Shown here piece after piece: positions 7,154 through 15,665 of a stretch of DNA of 64,000 nucleotides. The stretch is from Streptomyces sp. CB02261 (lineage in GTDB: Bacteria; Actinomycetota; Actinomycetes; Streptomycetales; Streptomycetaceae): positions 1 through 64,000 of the forward strand of contig NZ_LIVX01000008.1 in the NCBI RefSeq assembly GCF_001905665.1, in the 5' to 3' direction. Below the pieces are notes generated by a model, which saw only the letters and a program-made list of their open reading frames with translations, was not told the DNA's origin and did no database searches. The position numbers and the translations under genes were made by a program. Positions within the stretch are counted from its first letter, which is position 1. Every line of letters begins with the position of its first letter.

Positions 7154-8461
7154 GTGACCATGCGGAACGGCCGCACGGTGCGTGACCTGCGGCGCGAGAA
7201 CCGTACCGCCGTCCTCCAGCGCCTCTACTTCGACGGGCCGATGAGCCGCTTCTCGCTCGGCCCCGCGACCGGCCTCAGCTCGGGTTCGGTCAGCAACGTG
7301 GTCGCGGAGCTCGTGGCCGAGGGCCTGGTCGAGGAGGCGGGCAGCGTCGACTCGGCCGGCGGTCGCCCCCGCACCCTGCTGCGCGTCACCCCGGGCAGCG
7401 GCTTCATGATCGGCGTCGACGTCGGCGAGACCCGCGTCAGGATCGAGCTGTTCGACCTCATGCTCACCGAACTCGCGCGCGCGGACCGGCCCTTGGAGGT
7501 CGCCAGCCCTCACCCGCACGAGCGGTACGAGGTCGGGGTGGTCGTCGACCACGTCCGCGAGGGCATCGCCGAGGTCATGCGCATCGCCGACGTGCCGGCG
7601 GAGCGTCTGCTCGGTGTCGGTGTGGGTGTGCCGGGGATCGTGGCGCGTGACGCGGAGGACGGTGCGGTGGTGCACGGTCAGACGATCGGCTGGGACGCGG
7701 TGCCGTTCGAGCGGCTGTTGCGGGCGGCGGTGGATCTTCCCGAGGCGGTGCCGTACTGGATCGACAACGGTGCCAAGACACTGGGCCAGGCGGAGATGTG
7801 GTTCGGTGCAGGGCGGGGTGCGCGCAGTGCGGTGGTGGTCCTGTTCGGCTCGGGTGTGGGTGCCTGTGTGGTGGCCGATCCGCTGGGGCCGGGGCGGGCG
7901 ATCGAGTGGGGTCATCTGACGGTACGGGTGCGGGGCCGGCGCTGCCGCTGCGGTGCCCAGGGCTGCCTGGAGGCGTACGCGGGCGCGGAGGCGCTGCTCG
8001 AACGGTGGCGGGAGGCGGGCGGGCTGCTGCCGTCGGGCGCGGACGAGGAGACGGCCCTGACCGCGATGCTGGCGGCCGCCTACCCGGCCGACCCGGAGGA
8101 CTCCGACCTGACCGCGCTGACCGTACTGGAGGAGACGGCCGAGTACCTCGGCGCCGGCTTCGCCGACCTGATCAACCTCTTCCAGCCCGAACGCATCCTC
8201 GTCGGCGGCTGGGCCGGCCTCCAGCTCGGCACCCGCTTCCTGGAGACGGTGACGGAGCACGCGAAGGAGTACGCCCTGACGTACCCGGCGGCGCGGGTCA
8301 GCATCGGCCTCGGCACGCTCGGCCCCGACGCGGTCACGGTCGGCGCGGCGATCCTGCCGCTCGCCGACTTCTTCGCCCGGGGCGGCCGACGGGCCGACCC
8401 GGAGACCGCCGGGGAGCAGCCGGCCTGGGCCTCGACCGTCAGGGAGAGGACGGCGCACTGA
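7154..8461 (+). CDS. ROK-family transcriptional regulator
   Basis: 435 aa. An N-terminal winged helix-turn-helix (RTAVLQRLYFDGPMSRFSL, SSGSVSNVVAELVAEGLV) is joined to a sugar-kinase-like ROK domain. ROK hallmarks are GVDVGETRVRIELFD (nucleotide-binding start), GVGVGVPGIV, and the zinc motif CRCGAQGCLE near residue 260. Such proteins bind sugars or sugar phosphates and control carbohydrate genes, often with global effects in Streptomyces. No sugar transport operon is adjacent, so its targets are not evident here. The start GTG (GTGACCATG) could be replaced by the ATG two codons later. Confidence 0.92.
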   Translation: MTMRNGRTVRDLRRENRTAVLQRLYFDGPMSRFSLGPATGLSSGSVSNVVAELVAEGLVEEAGSVDSAGGRPRTLLRVTPGSGFMIGVDVGETRVRIELFDLMLTELARADRPLEVASPHPHERYEVGVVVDHVREGIAEVMRIADVPAERLLGVGVGVPGIVARDAEDGAVVHGQTIGWDAVPFERLLRAAVDLPEAVPYWIDNGAKTLGQAEMWFGAGRGARSAVVVLFGSGVGACVVADPLGPGRAIEWGHLTVRVRGRRCRCGAQGCLEAYAGAEALLERWREAGGLLPSGADEETALTAMLAAAYPADPEDSDLTALTVLEETAEYLGAGFADLINLFQPERILVGGWAGLQLGTRFLETVTEHAKEYALTYPAARVSIGLGTLGPDAVTVGAAILPLADFFARGGRRADPETAGEQPAWASTVRERTAH

Positions 8462-8540
8462 GCCGCGAGCACACGGCCGGGGACTGTGCCGCCGATCGGG
8501 ACGGTTCCGCGTCGCGAGCCGGGCGGGCCCGACCGGTGTT

Positions 8541-9677
8541 CTAGGCGACGGAACCTATCCGCCCCGCGGGTTCGCGGGGCCCGTCGTGGTGGATCGGGGT
8601 GTGGGCGCCGGTGAGGGAGACGCCGCTGCCGCCGCGGCGGTTGGCGACGATCTCGGCGCCGATGGAGAGGGCCGTCTCCTCCGGGGTACGTGCGCCGAGG
8701 TCGAGGCCGATCGGGGACCGCAGACGGGCGAGTTCGAGATCGGTGACGCCGACCTCGCGCAGGCGCTTGTTGCGGTCCTCGTGGGTGCGGCGGGAGCCCA
8801 TCGCGCCGATGTAGGCGACGGGAAGCGTGAGGGCGGCCTGGAGGAGGGGGACGTCGAACTTGGCGTCGTGGGTGAGGACGCAGAGGACGGTCCGGCCGTC
8901 GGTCTCCGTGGACTCCAGGTAGCGGTGGGGCCATTCGACGACGATCTCGTCGGCCTCGGGAAAGCGGGCCGGCGTCGCGAAGACGGGCCGGGCGTCGCAG
9001 ACGGTGACGTGGTAGCCGAGGAACTTGCCGACCCGGACGAGGGCGGCGGCGAAGTCGATGGCGCCGAAGACGATCATGCGGGGGGCGGGGACGGAGGACT
9101 CGACGAGGAGGGTCAGCGGCTGTCCGCAGCGGCTGCCGTCCTCGCCGATCTCGACCGTGCCGGTACGGCCCGCGTCGAGCATCGCCCGGGCCTCGGCCGC
9201 CGCGGTGCGGTCCAGCTCGGGGTGGCCGCCGAGCTTCCCCTCGTACGAGCCGTCGGGACGGACCAGGAGAGCCCGGCCCATGAGGTCCTCGGGGCCGGAG
9301 ACGATCCGGGTCAGGGCGGCCGCCTCGCCGGTGGCGGCGGCCGCGAACGCGGCGGGGAAGACCCCGCCGCGGACCGGGGTGACGAGGATGTCGATGACAC
9401 CGCCGCAGGTCAGACCGACCGCGAAGGCGTCCTCGTCGCTGTAGCCGAAGCGCTCGACGACGGTCCTGCCGTCGTCGAGGGCCTGCACGCACAGGTCGTA
9501 GACCGCGCCCTCCACACACCCTCCGGAGACCGAGCCGATCGCCGTGCCCTCGCTGTCGACGGCGAGTGCGGCACCCGGCTGCCGGGGCGCGCTGCCGCCG
9601 ACGGCCACCACGGTGGCCACGGCGAAGTCGCGTCCCTGCTCGACCCACCGGTTGAGCTCTTCGGCGATGTCCAGCAT
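8541..9677 (-). CDS. xdhC: XdhC/CoxI-family molybdoenzyme maturation protein
   Basis: 378 aa. The N-terminal XdhC domain (ATVVAVGGSAPRQPGAAL, then SVSGGCVEGAVYDLC) is followed by a Rossmann domain (RMIVFGAIDFAAALVRVG, VCDARPVF) and the C-terminal YIGAMGSRRTHEDR and GLDLGARTPEETALSI. XdhC proteins bind molybdenum cofactor, promote its sulfuration and insert it into xanthine dehydrogenase. It lies downstream of the purine permease and the xanthine dehydrogenase operon on the same strand, matching that role. A GC-rich hairpin (8561-8580) lies within the last codons. Confidence 0.92.
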   Translation of the reverse strand: MLDIAEELNRWVEQGRDFAVATVVAVGGSAPRQPGAALAVDSEGTAIGSVSGGCVEGAVYDLCVQALDDGRTVVERFGYSDEDAFAVGLTCGGVIDILVTPVRGGVFPAAFAAAATGEAAALTRIVSGPEDLMGRALLVRPDGSYEGKLGGHPELDRTAAAEARAMLDAGRTGTVEIGEDGSRCGQPLTLLVESSVPAPRMIVFGAIDFAAALVRVGKFLGYHVTVCDARPVFATPARFPEADEIVVEWPHRYLESTETDGRTVLCVLTHDAKFDVPLLQAALTLPVAYIGAMGSRRTHEDRNKRLREVGVTDLELARLRSPIGLDLGARTPEETALSIGAEIVANRRGGSGVSLTGAHTPIHHDGPREPAGRIGSVA

Positions 9678-9722
9678 CTCGGTTCTCCTCTGGAAGGTGT
9701 GGGGAGGGCGGCGGGGGCGGCG

Positions 9723-11198
9723 TCAGCCGACGCCGAGCCAGCTCTCGATCGGGTGGATCGCGAAGTACACGATGAAGATCGCGGTGAGGCCCCACATGAA
9801 GGCACCCACCTCGCGGGCCTTGCCCTGCGCCACCTTGATGACGGCGTAGGAGATGACACCGGCCGCGACACCCGTGGTGATGGTGTACGTGAAGGGCATC
9901 AGGACCACGGTGAGGAACACCGGGATCGCCACGGAGCGGTCGCTCCAGTCGACGTGCTTGGCGTTCTGCATCATCATCGCGCCGATGACGACCAGGGCGG
10001 CGGATGCGACCTCGGCCGGAACGATCGCGGTGAGCGGGGTGAAGAAGAGGCAGAGGGCGAAGAAGGCGCCGGTGACGACGGAGGAGAGGCCCGTGCGGGC
10101 ACCCTCGCCGACGCCGGTGGCCGACTCGACGAAGACGGTCTGTCCGGAGCCGCCGCCGACACCACCGATGACACCGCCGGCGCCGTCGATGAACAGGGCC
10201 TTCGACAGGCCCGGCATGCGGCCCTTGTCGTCGGCGAGGTTGGCCTCGGAGCCGACGCCGATGATGGTGGCCATCGCGTCGAAGAACCCGGCGAGGACCA
10301 GGGTGAAGACGATCATGGTGATCGTGATGTAGCCGACGTCGCCCCAGCCGCTGAAGGAGACCTCGCCGATGAGCGAGAAGTCCGGTGCGGAGACGGCGCT
10401 GCCGTTGAGCTCCGGCGCGCCGGAGAACCAGGCGCCCGCGCCCTTGGCCGGGATGTCGGCCACGGCGTTGACGATCATGGCGACGACGGTGCCCGCGACG
10501 ATGCCGATGAGGATGGCGCCGGGGACGTTGCGGGCCTGCAGCGCGAAGATCAGCAGCAGGGTGACGGCGAAGATGAGGACGGGCCAGCCCATGAGTTCAC
10601 CGGCCGGGCCGAGGGACACGGGACCGCCGCCCGGGGCGGGGTTCTCGTGGACGAAGCCGGCCTTGACGAAGCCGATGATCGCGATGAAGAGGCCGATGCC
10701 TATGGTGATCGCGTGCTTGATCGCCAGCGGGATCGCGTTCATGATCATCTCGCGGAGGCCGGTGACCACCAGGAGACAGATGATGACACCGTAGGCCACA
10801 CACATGGCCATCGCCTGCGGCCAGGTCATGACGGCGATGACCTGCGAGGACAGGACTCCGGAGACACTGAGACCGGCCGCGAGGGCGAGCGGGACCTTGC
10901 CCCAGAAGCCCATCAGGAGAGTGGTCACAGCGGCGGCGAGCGCGGTCGCGGTGATGAGCGCGGGCTGGCTGAGTACGTTGCCCGCGACGTCCTTGCCGCC
11001 GAGGATCAGGGGGTTGAGCAGGAGAATGTACGCCATCGCCATGAAGGTGGTGACGCCGCCGCGGATCTCCGTCGCGACGGTGGATCCTCTCTCCGAGATG
11101 TGAAAGTACCGGTCGAGCCAAGAGCGGCCGGCGGGGACGTTGGAGCCGGAGCCCGCGTCCTCCGATGCGGTCTTGGGCTCCACAGACGACTGGGTCAT
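9723..11198 (-). CDS. NCS2-family purine permease (AzgA type)
   Basis: 491 aa polytopic membrane protein with about 12-14 hydrophobic segments. It resembles the AzgA/GhxP hypoxanthine-guanine-xanthine branch: RYFHISERGSTVATEIRGG at the N-terminus, TTFMAMAYILLLNP, ATALAAAVTTLLMG and FDAMATIIGVGSEANL, followed by GVGGGSGQTVFVESATGVGEG. ATG at 11198 is preferred: GGGAG lies 8 nt ahead; an upstream in-frame TTG overlaps that site. It sits between xdhC and the xanthine dehydrogenase genes, so purine uptake for catabolism is the likely job. Confidence 0.9.
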   Translation of the reverse strand: MTQSSVEPKTASEDAGSGSNVPAGRSWLDRYFHISERGSTVATEIRGGVTTFMAMAYILLLNPLILGGKDVAGNVLSQPALITATALAAAVTTLLMGFWGKVPLALAAGLSVSGVLSSQVIAVMTWPQAMAMCVAYGVIICLLVVTGLREMIMNAIPLAIKHAITIGIGLFIAIIGFVKAGFVHENPAPGGGPVSLGPAGELMGWPVLIFAVTLLLIFALQARNVPGAILIGIVAGTVVAMIVNAVADIPAKGAGAWFSGAPELNGSAVSAPDFSLIGEVSFSGWGDVGYITITMIVFTLVLAGFFDAMATIIGVGSEANLADDKGRMPGLSKALFIDGAGGVIGGVGGGSGQTVFVESATGVGEGARTGLSSVVTGAFFALCLFFTPLTAIVPAEVASAALVVIGAMMMQNAKHVDWSDRSVAIPVFLTVVLMPFTYTITTGVAAGVISYAVIKVAQGKAREVGAFMWGLTAIFIVYFAIHPIESWLGVG

Positions 11199-11331
11199 GG
11201 GGCCTACTCCCAAGGTTCAAAGGGGCACCCGCATCAGACTTCGAAGGGCTTCTGATCTGGTGAAGCTGCGGGATTTGGGATGCTGCGTGGGCTGCACGAC
11301 CCGGGGGACGGCCCGAGACGAACGGAGTGAA

Positions 11332-11367
11332 TCGGTACTGCGGGGACTGCGGTGACTGCGGGTGTTG
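11332..11367. repeat. Four 9-bp tandem units upstream of purine permease
   Basis: Units TCGGTACTG, CGGGGACTG, CGGTGACTG and CGGGTGTTG run head to tail in the 270-bp gap between the permease start and the stop of the xanthine dehydrogenase large subunit. The rest of that gap shows no other clear structure. The tandem sites could bind a regulator, but the degeneracy of the last unit makes chance possible. Confidence 0.4.
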
Positions 11368-11468
11368 CTGGTACAGCGCGTGTTTCCGGCGGTGCCGGGG
11401 TTACTCCGGGCGGCACGGGCGGGGGGAAGTGTGACGTTCCCGGGGAGGCACGTACCGCCCGGAGAGTC

Positions 11469-13868
11469 CTACAGGGTGCCGGTGAGCGCCTCGGGGCGGA
11501 CCGGCGTCTTGTTGAGCTCCAGGCCCGTCGCGGCCCGGATCGCCGCGAGGACGGCCGGGGTGGACGACAGGGTCGGGGCCTCACCGATGCCGCGCACTCC
11601 GTACGGGGCGTTCGGGTCCGCCAGCTCGAGGTAGTCGACCGGGATGGTCGGCGTGTCGAGGATGGTGGGGATCAGGTAGTCCGTGAAGGAGGGGTTGCGC
11701 ACCTTCGCGGTCTTCGGGTCGACGATGATCTCCTCCATCACCGCGACGCCCAGGCCCTGGGTGGTGCCACCCTGGATCTGGCCGACGACGGAGAGGGGGT
11801 TGACCGCCTTGCCGACATCCTGGGCGCACGCCAGCTCGATGACCTTGACGAGGCCGAGCTCGGTGTCGACCTCCACCACCGCGCGGTGCGCGGCGAAGGC
11901 GTACTGGACGTGGCCGTTGCCCTGGCCGGTGACGAGGTCGAAGGCCTGGGTGGGGCGGTGCCGCCACTCCTCCTCGACCTCCACGGCCTGGTCCTCCAGG
12001 ACGTCGGCGATGGTGGCGAGGGCCTCGCCGCCGTCGGTGACGACCTTGCCGCCCTCCAGGAGGAGTTCGGCGGTGGCCCACGCCGGGTGGTACGAGCCGA
12101 ACTTGCGCCGGCCGATCTCCAGGACCTTCTCGCGGACGAGCTCGCAGGAGTTCTTGATGGCGCCGCCGGTCATGTACGTCTGGCGGCCCGCGGAGGTCGA
12201 GCCGGCCGAACCCACCTGGGTGTCGGCGGGCTGGATGGTGACCTGCTGGACGCCGAGCTCGGTACGGGCGATCTGCGCGTGGATGGTCACGCCGCCCTGG
12301 CCGACCTCCGCCGCGGCGGTGTGGACCGTGGCGACGGGCTCGCCGTTGATGACCTCCATGCGGATCCTGGCGGTCGAGTAGTCGTCGAAGCCCTCGGAGA
12401 AGCCGACGTTCTTGATGCCGACGGCGTAGCCGACGCCCCGCACCACACCCTCGCCGTGCGAGGTGTTGGACAGGCCGCCCGGCAGCGCGCGGACGTCCGC
12501 GCCCTCGCCGGCGGTCTCCCACTGGCGCTCCGGCGGCATCGGGCGGGCCTTGACCAGGCGGAGGAGCTCGGCGACCGGGGCGGGCGAGTCGACCAGCTGC
12601 CCGGTCGGCATGATGGTGCCCTGCTCCATGGCGTTGATCTGCCGGAACTCGACCGGGTCCATGCCCAGCTTGGCCGCCACCTTGTCCATCTGCGCCTCGT
12701 ACGCGAAGCACGCCTGGACCGCGCCGAAGCCGCGCATGGCGCCGCAGGGCGGGTTGTTGGTGTAGAGGCCGACCGCCTCGATCTCGACGTCGTCGACGAC
12801 GTAGGGGCCGACGGAGAGGGAGGCGGCGTTGCCGACGACCGAGGCCGTGGACGACGCGTAGGCGCCGCCGTCGAGCACGATCTTGCACTTCAGGTGGGTG
12901 AGCTTGCCGTCCTTGGTGGCGCCGTGCTCGTACCAGAGCTTCGCCGGGTGCCGGTGGACGTGCCCGAAGAAGGACTCGTACCGGTTGTAGACCATTTTGA
13001 CCGGCTTGCCCGTGCGCAGCGCGAGCAGGGAGGCGAGGATCTGCATCGAGATGTCCTCGCGCCCGCCGAAGGCACCGCCGACGCCGGCCATCGTCATGCG
13101 GATCTTCTCCTCGGGCAGGCCGAGGCAGGGGGCGATCTGCTTGAGGTCCGAGTGCAGCCACTGGGTCGCCACGTACAGGTCGACGCCGCCGTCCTCGGCC
13201 GGCACGGCGAGGCCGGACTCGGGGCCGAGGAAGGCCTGGTCCTGCATGCCGAAGGTGTACTCGCCGCGGACGATGACGTCGGCCCGCTTGGCGGCCTCGT
13301 CGGCGTTGCCGCGGATGATCGGCTGGCGGTGCACGATGTTCGGGTGCGGGACGTGACCGGAGTGGTGGTCGTCGCGGCCCTCGTGGACCAGGATCGCGTC
13401 CGGAGCGGTGGCCGAGGCCTCGTCCGTGATGAGCGGGAGCTCCCGGTACTCGACCTTGATCTTGGCGGCGGCGCGGCGGGCGGTCTCCGGGTGGTCGGCG
13501 GCCACGAGGGCGACCGGCTCACCGTGGTGGCGGACCTTGCCGTAGGCGAGGACCGGGGTGTCCTGGAACTCCATGCCGTAGTTCTTCGCGGCGGGCAGGT
13601 CCTCGTGGGTCAGGACGGCGTACACGCCGTCCATGGTGAGGGCCTCGGAGGTGTCGATGGAAACGATCTCGGCGTGCGCGACGGTGGACCGCAGGATCTG
13701 GCCCCACAGCATGTCCTCGTGCCACATGTCCGAGGAGTAGGCGAACTCGCCGGTGACCTTGAGCGTGCCGTCCGGGCGGAGGGTGGACTCGCCGACGCCG
13801 CCCTTGACGTGCTTCTGGGTGACGTCGGTGGGCGTACCCGCCGGAACGGTGCGTGTGTTCTGAGCCAT
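11469..13868 (-). CDS. Xanthine dehydrogenase, molybdopterin-binding subunit
   Basis: 799 aa large subunit of a three-subunit xanthine-dehydrogenase-family enzyme. It binds the Mo-pterin cofactor: GVGGAFGGREDIS, CGAMRGFGAVQ, a central GQGGVTIHAQIA and the catalytic-Glu motif VRGIGEAPTLSSTPAV near the C-terminus. ATG at 13868 follows the stop of the 2Fe-2S subunit by 2 nt. Purine hydroxylation (hypoxanthine/xanthine to urate) is inferred from the permease, XdhC and PucR neighbours; other substrates of the family cannot be excluded from sequence alone. Confidence 0.93.
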   Translation of the reverse strand: MAQNTRTVPAGTPTDVTQKHVKGGVGESTLRPDGTLKVTGEFAYSSDMWHEDMLWGQILRSTVAHAEIVSIDTSEALTMDGVYAVLTHEDLPAAKNYGMEFQDTPVLAYGKVRHHGEPVALVAADHPETARRAAAKIKVEYRELPLITDEASATAPDAILVHEGRDDHHSGHVPHPNIVHRQPIIRGNADEAAKRADVIVRGEYTFGMQDQAFLGPESGLAVPAEDGGVDLYVATQWLHSDLKQIAPCLGLPEEKIRMTMAGVGGAFGGREDISMQILASLLALRTGKPVKMVYNRYESFFGHVHRHPAKLWYEHGATKDGKLTHLKCKIVLDGGAYASSTASVVGNAASLSVGPYVVDDVEIEAVGLYTNNPPCGAMRGFGAVQACFAYEAQMDKVAAKLGMDPVEFRQINAMEQGTIMPTGQLVDSPAPVAELLRLVKARPMPPERQWETAGEGADVRALPGGLSNTSHGEGVVRGVGYAVGIKNVGFSEGFDDYSTARIRMEVINGEPVATVHTAAAEVGQGGVTIHAQIARTELGVQQVTIQPADTQVGSAGSTSAGRQTYMTGGAIKNSCELVREKVLEIGRRKFGSYHPAWATAELLLEGGKVVTDGGEALATIADVLEDQAVEVEEEWRHRPTQAFDLVTGQGNGHVQYAFAAHRAVVEVDTELGLVKVIELACAQDVGKAVNPLSVVGQIQGGTTQGLGVAVMEEIIVDPKTAKVRNPSFTDYLIPTILDTPTIPVDYLELADPNAPYGVRGIGEAPTLSSTPAVLAAIRAATGLELNKTPVRPEALTGTL

Positions 13869-13870
13869 CG

Positions 13871-14467
13871 TCAGACCGCCTCTCCCTGACGCTCCTGGCG
13901 CGCGGCCGCGAGGCGGACCGCGTCGAGGATCTTCTCGTAACCCGTGCAGCGGCAGAGGTTGCCGGACAGGGCCTCGCGGATGTCCGCGTCCGTCGGGGAC
14001 GGGTTGCTCTCCAGCATCTCGTCGGCCGCGACGAGCAGACCGGGGGTGCAGAAGCCGCACTGGACGGCGCCGGCGTCGATGAACGCCTGCTGGATCGGGC
14101 TCAGTTCGACGCCCTCACCGGTCTGGGAGTCCTGACCGGGCTTGGCCTCCCACTTCTTGGCGGCGTCGAGCGAGGTGCCGCAGGCGCCGGAGGCGCAACC
14201 GCCGTGCTCGTCGCGCTGCTTGGCGTACTCCGCCAGGCCCTCGACCGTGACGACCTCGCGGCCCTCGACCTGACCCGCGGCGACCAGACAGGAACAGACC
14301 GGTACTCCGTCGAGGCGGACCGTGCAGGAACCGCACTCGCCCTGCTCGCAGGCGTTCTTGGAGCCGGGCAGACCCAGACGCTCACGCAGAACGTAGAGGA
14401 GGGACTCGCCCTCCCAGACGTCGTCGGCTTCCTGCGGACGTCCGTTGACCGTGAAATTGACGCGCAT
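13871..14467 (-). CDS. Xanthine dehydrogenase, 2Fe-2S subunit
   Basis: 198 aa electron-transfer subunit. The plant-type 2Fe-2S cluster is bound by C40, C45, C48 and C60 (ACEQGECGSC ... CSC), and the second cluster by C137, C140, C172 and C174 (QCGFC ... LCRC). It is longer than the usual ~160 aa because of an insert at about residues 84-121 (DEHGGCASGACGTS and a Lys/Glu-rich stretch) between the two domains, with two extra cysteines. It lies between the FAD and Mo subunit genes with 2-nt gaps. Confidence 0.93.
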   Translation of the reverse strand: MRVNFTVNGRPQEADDVWEGESLLYVLRERLGLPGSKNACEQGECGSCTVRLDGVPVCSCLVAAGQVEGREVVTVEGLAEYAKQRDEHGGCASGACGTSLDAAKKWEAKPGQDSQTGEGVELSPIQQAFIDAGAVQCGFCTPGLLVAADEMLESNPSPTDADIREALSGNLCRCTGYEKILDAVRLAAARQERQGEAV

Positions 14468-14469
14468 GG

Positions 14470-15360
14470 TTATGCAGCTCCCTCAAGCGAGCGGCCGGTG
14501 CCGCGGTACTGCTCCCAGGTCCAGCCGAGCTGGCGGCGGGCCATGATCCCGACGGCGTGGCGGCGGTACTTGGCGGTGCCTCGGACATCGTCGATCGGGT
14601 TGGCGGCGCCGGAGCAGAGGTCGGCGAACTGCTTCGCGATCGACGGAGTGATGATCTTGCCGCTGTCCCAGAAGCCGCCCTCCTCCAGAGCCGCGTTCAG
14701 GAAGGCCTCGGCCTCCTTGGCGCGGATCGGGGTCGGCGCGGCGGAACCGATGCCGGTGCGCACGGTCCGGGTCTCCGGGTGCAGGGCCAGGCCGAAGGCG
14801 CAGACGGCGATGACCATCGCGTTGCGGGTGCCGACCTTGGAGTACTGCTGGGGGCCGTCCGCCTTCTTGATGTGGACGGTCTTGATGAGTTCGTCGGGCT
14901 CGAGCGCGTTGCGCTTCACGCCCGTGTAGAACGCGTCGATCGGGATGAACCGGCTGCCGCGCACCGACTCGACCTCGACCTCGGCGCCCGCGGCGAGCAG
15001 CGCCGGGTGGGCGTCGCCGGCGGGCGAGGCGGTGCCGAGGTTGCCCCCGACGCCACCGCGGTTGCGGATCTGCGGGGAGGCGACCGTGTGCGAGGCGAGC
15101 GCCAGACCGGGCAGCTCGGCCCGCAGGTTCTCCATGATCCGGGTGTACGGGACGGAGGCGCCGAGCCGTACGTTCTCCTCGCCGACCTCGTACTCGCGCA
15201 GAAGCTCGATGCGGTTGAGGTCCAGGAGGTACTCGGGGCGCCGGTGGTCGAAGTTGATCTCGACCATGACGTCGGTACCACCGGCGATGGGCACGGCCGT
15301 GGGGTGCTCGGCCTTGGCGGCGAGCGCCTCCTCCCAGCTGGCGGGGCGAAGGAAGTCCAT
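14470..15360 (-). CDS. Xanthine dehydrogenase, FAD-binding subunit
   Basis: 296 aa. FAD-binding motifs of the molybdopterin dehydrogenase family: PIAGGTDVMVEI near residue 25 and the second loop IRNRGGVGGNLGTASPAGDA near 100, followed by the CO-dehydrogenase-type C-terminal domain (IGSAAPTPIRAKEAEAFL). First gene of the operon, divergent from pucR, so its promoter lies in the 305-bp gap upstream. Confidence 0.93.
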   Translation of the reverse strand: MDFLRPASWEEALAAKAEHPTAVPIAGGTDVMVEINFDHRRPEYLLDLNRIELLREYEVGEENVRLGASVPYTRIMENLRAELPGLALASHTVASPQIRNRGGVGGNLGTASPAGDAHPALLAAGAEVEVESVRGSRFIPIDAFYTGVKRNALEPDELIKTVHIKKADGPQQYSKVGTRNAMVIAVCAFGLALHPETRTVRTGIGSAAPTPIRAKEAEAFLNAALEEGGFWDSGKIITPSIAKQFADLCSGAANPIDDVRGTAKYRRHAVGIMARRQLGWTWEQYRGTGRSLEGAA

Positions 15361-15665
15361 GGTGGCTCTCTTCTAGTGATTCTGGTGATCGGGGGTCGCG
15401 CAGGGTTCCGGGGGGACGGCCGGCCCTCGACTTCATGTTCATGTGCTGTTCACGCGGTGTGTGGCCTAGTACACAAGCCCACGATCGCCCGGGTGCAGTC
15501 ACCGAAAACATGAAGGAGTTGGCTGGCTCCCGTTGTCGTCTTGTAGATTCGAACGAAAGGCGGGAAACAGCAACCTCGCTGTTTTCCCCTGGAAACGGTG
15601 GCACCACTGCACCGTCGACAACGCGACACCTATCACCCCACTCATCAAGGAACGGCGGCGACACG
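15361..15665. promoter_or_regulatory. Divergent promoter region xdh / pucR
   Basis: 305 bp without a gene, between the first xdh gene (-) and pucR (+). Visible structure: an 18-bp inverted element TGTGT-N8-ACACA at 15458-15475, and an inverted repeat GGGAAACAGC / GCTGTTTTCCC at 15562-15588 (one extra T in the second arm, 6-nt loop) about 78 bp before pucR. A possible promoter TTGGCT-N19-TAGATT reads toward pucR around 15518-15549. Either inverted element may be the regulator's operator. Confidence 0.5.

Noticed and set aside
8586..11255. 889-aa open frame on the plus strand opposite xdhC and the permease
   Set aside because: Antisense artefact rich in Gly, Asp and Arg; both minus-strand genes have clear family motifs.
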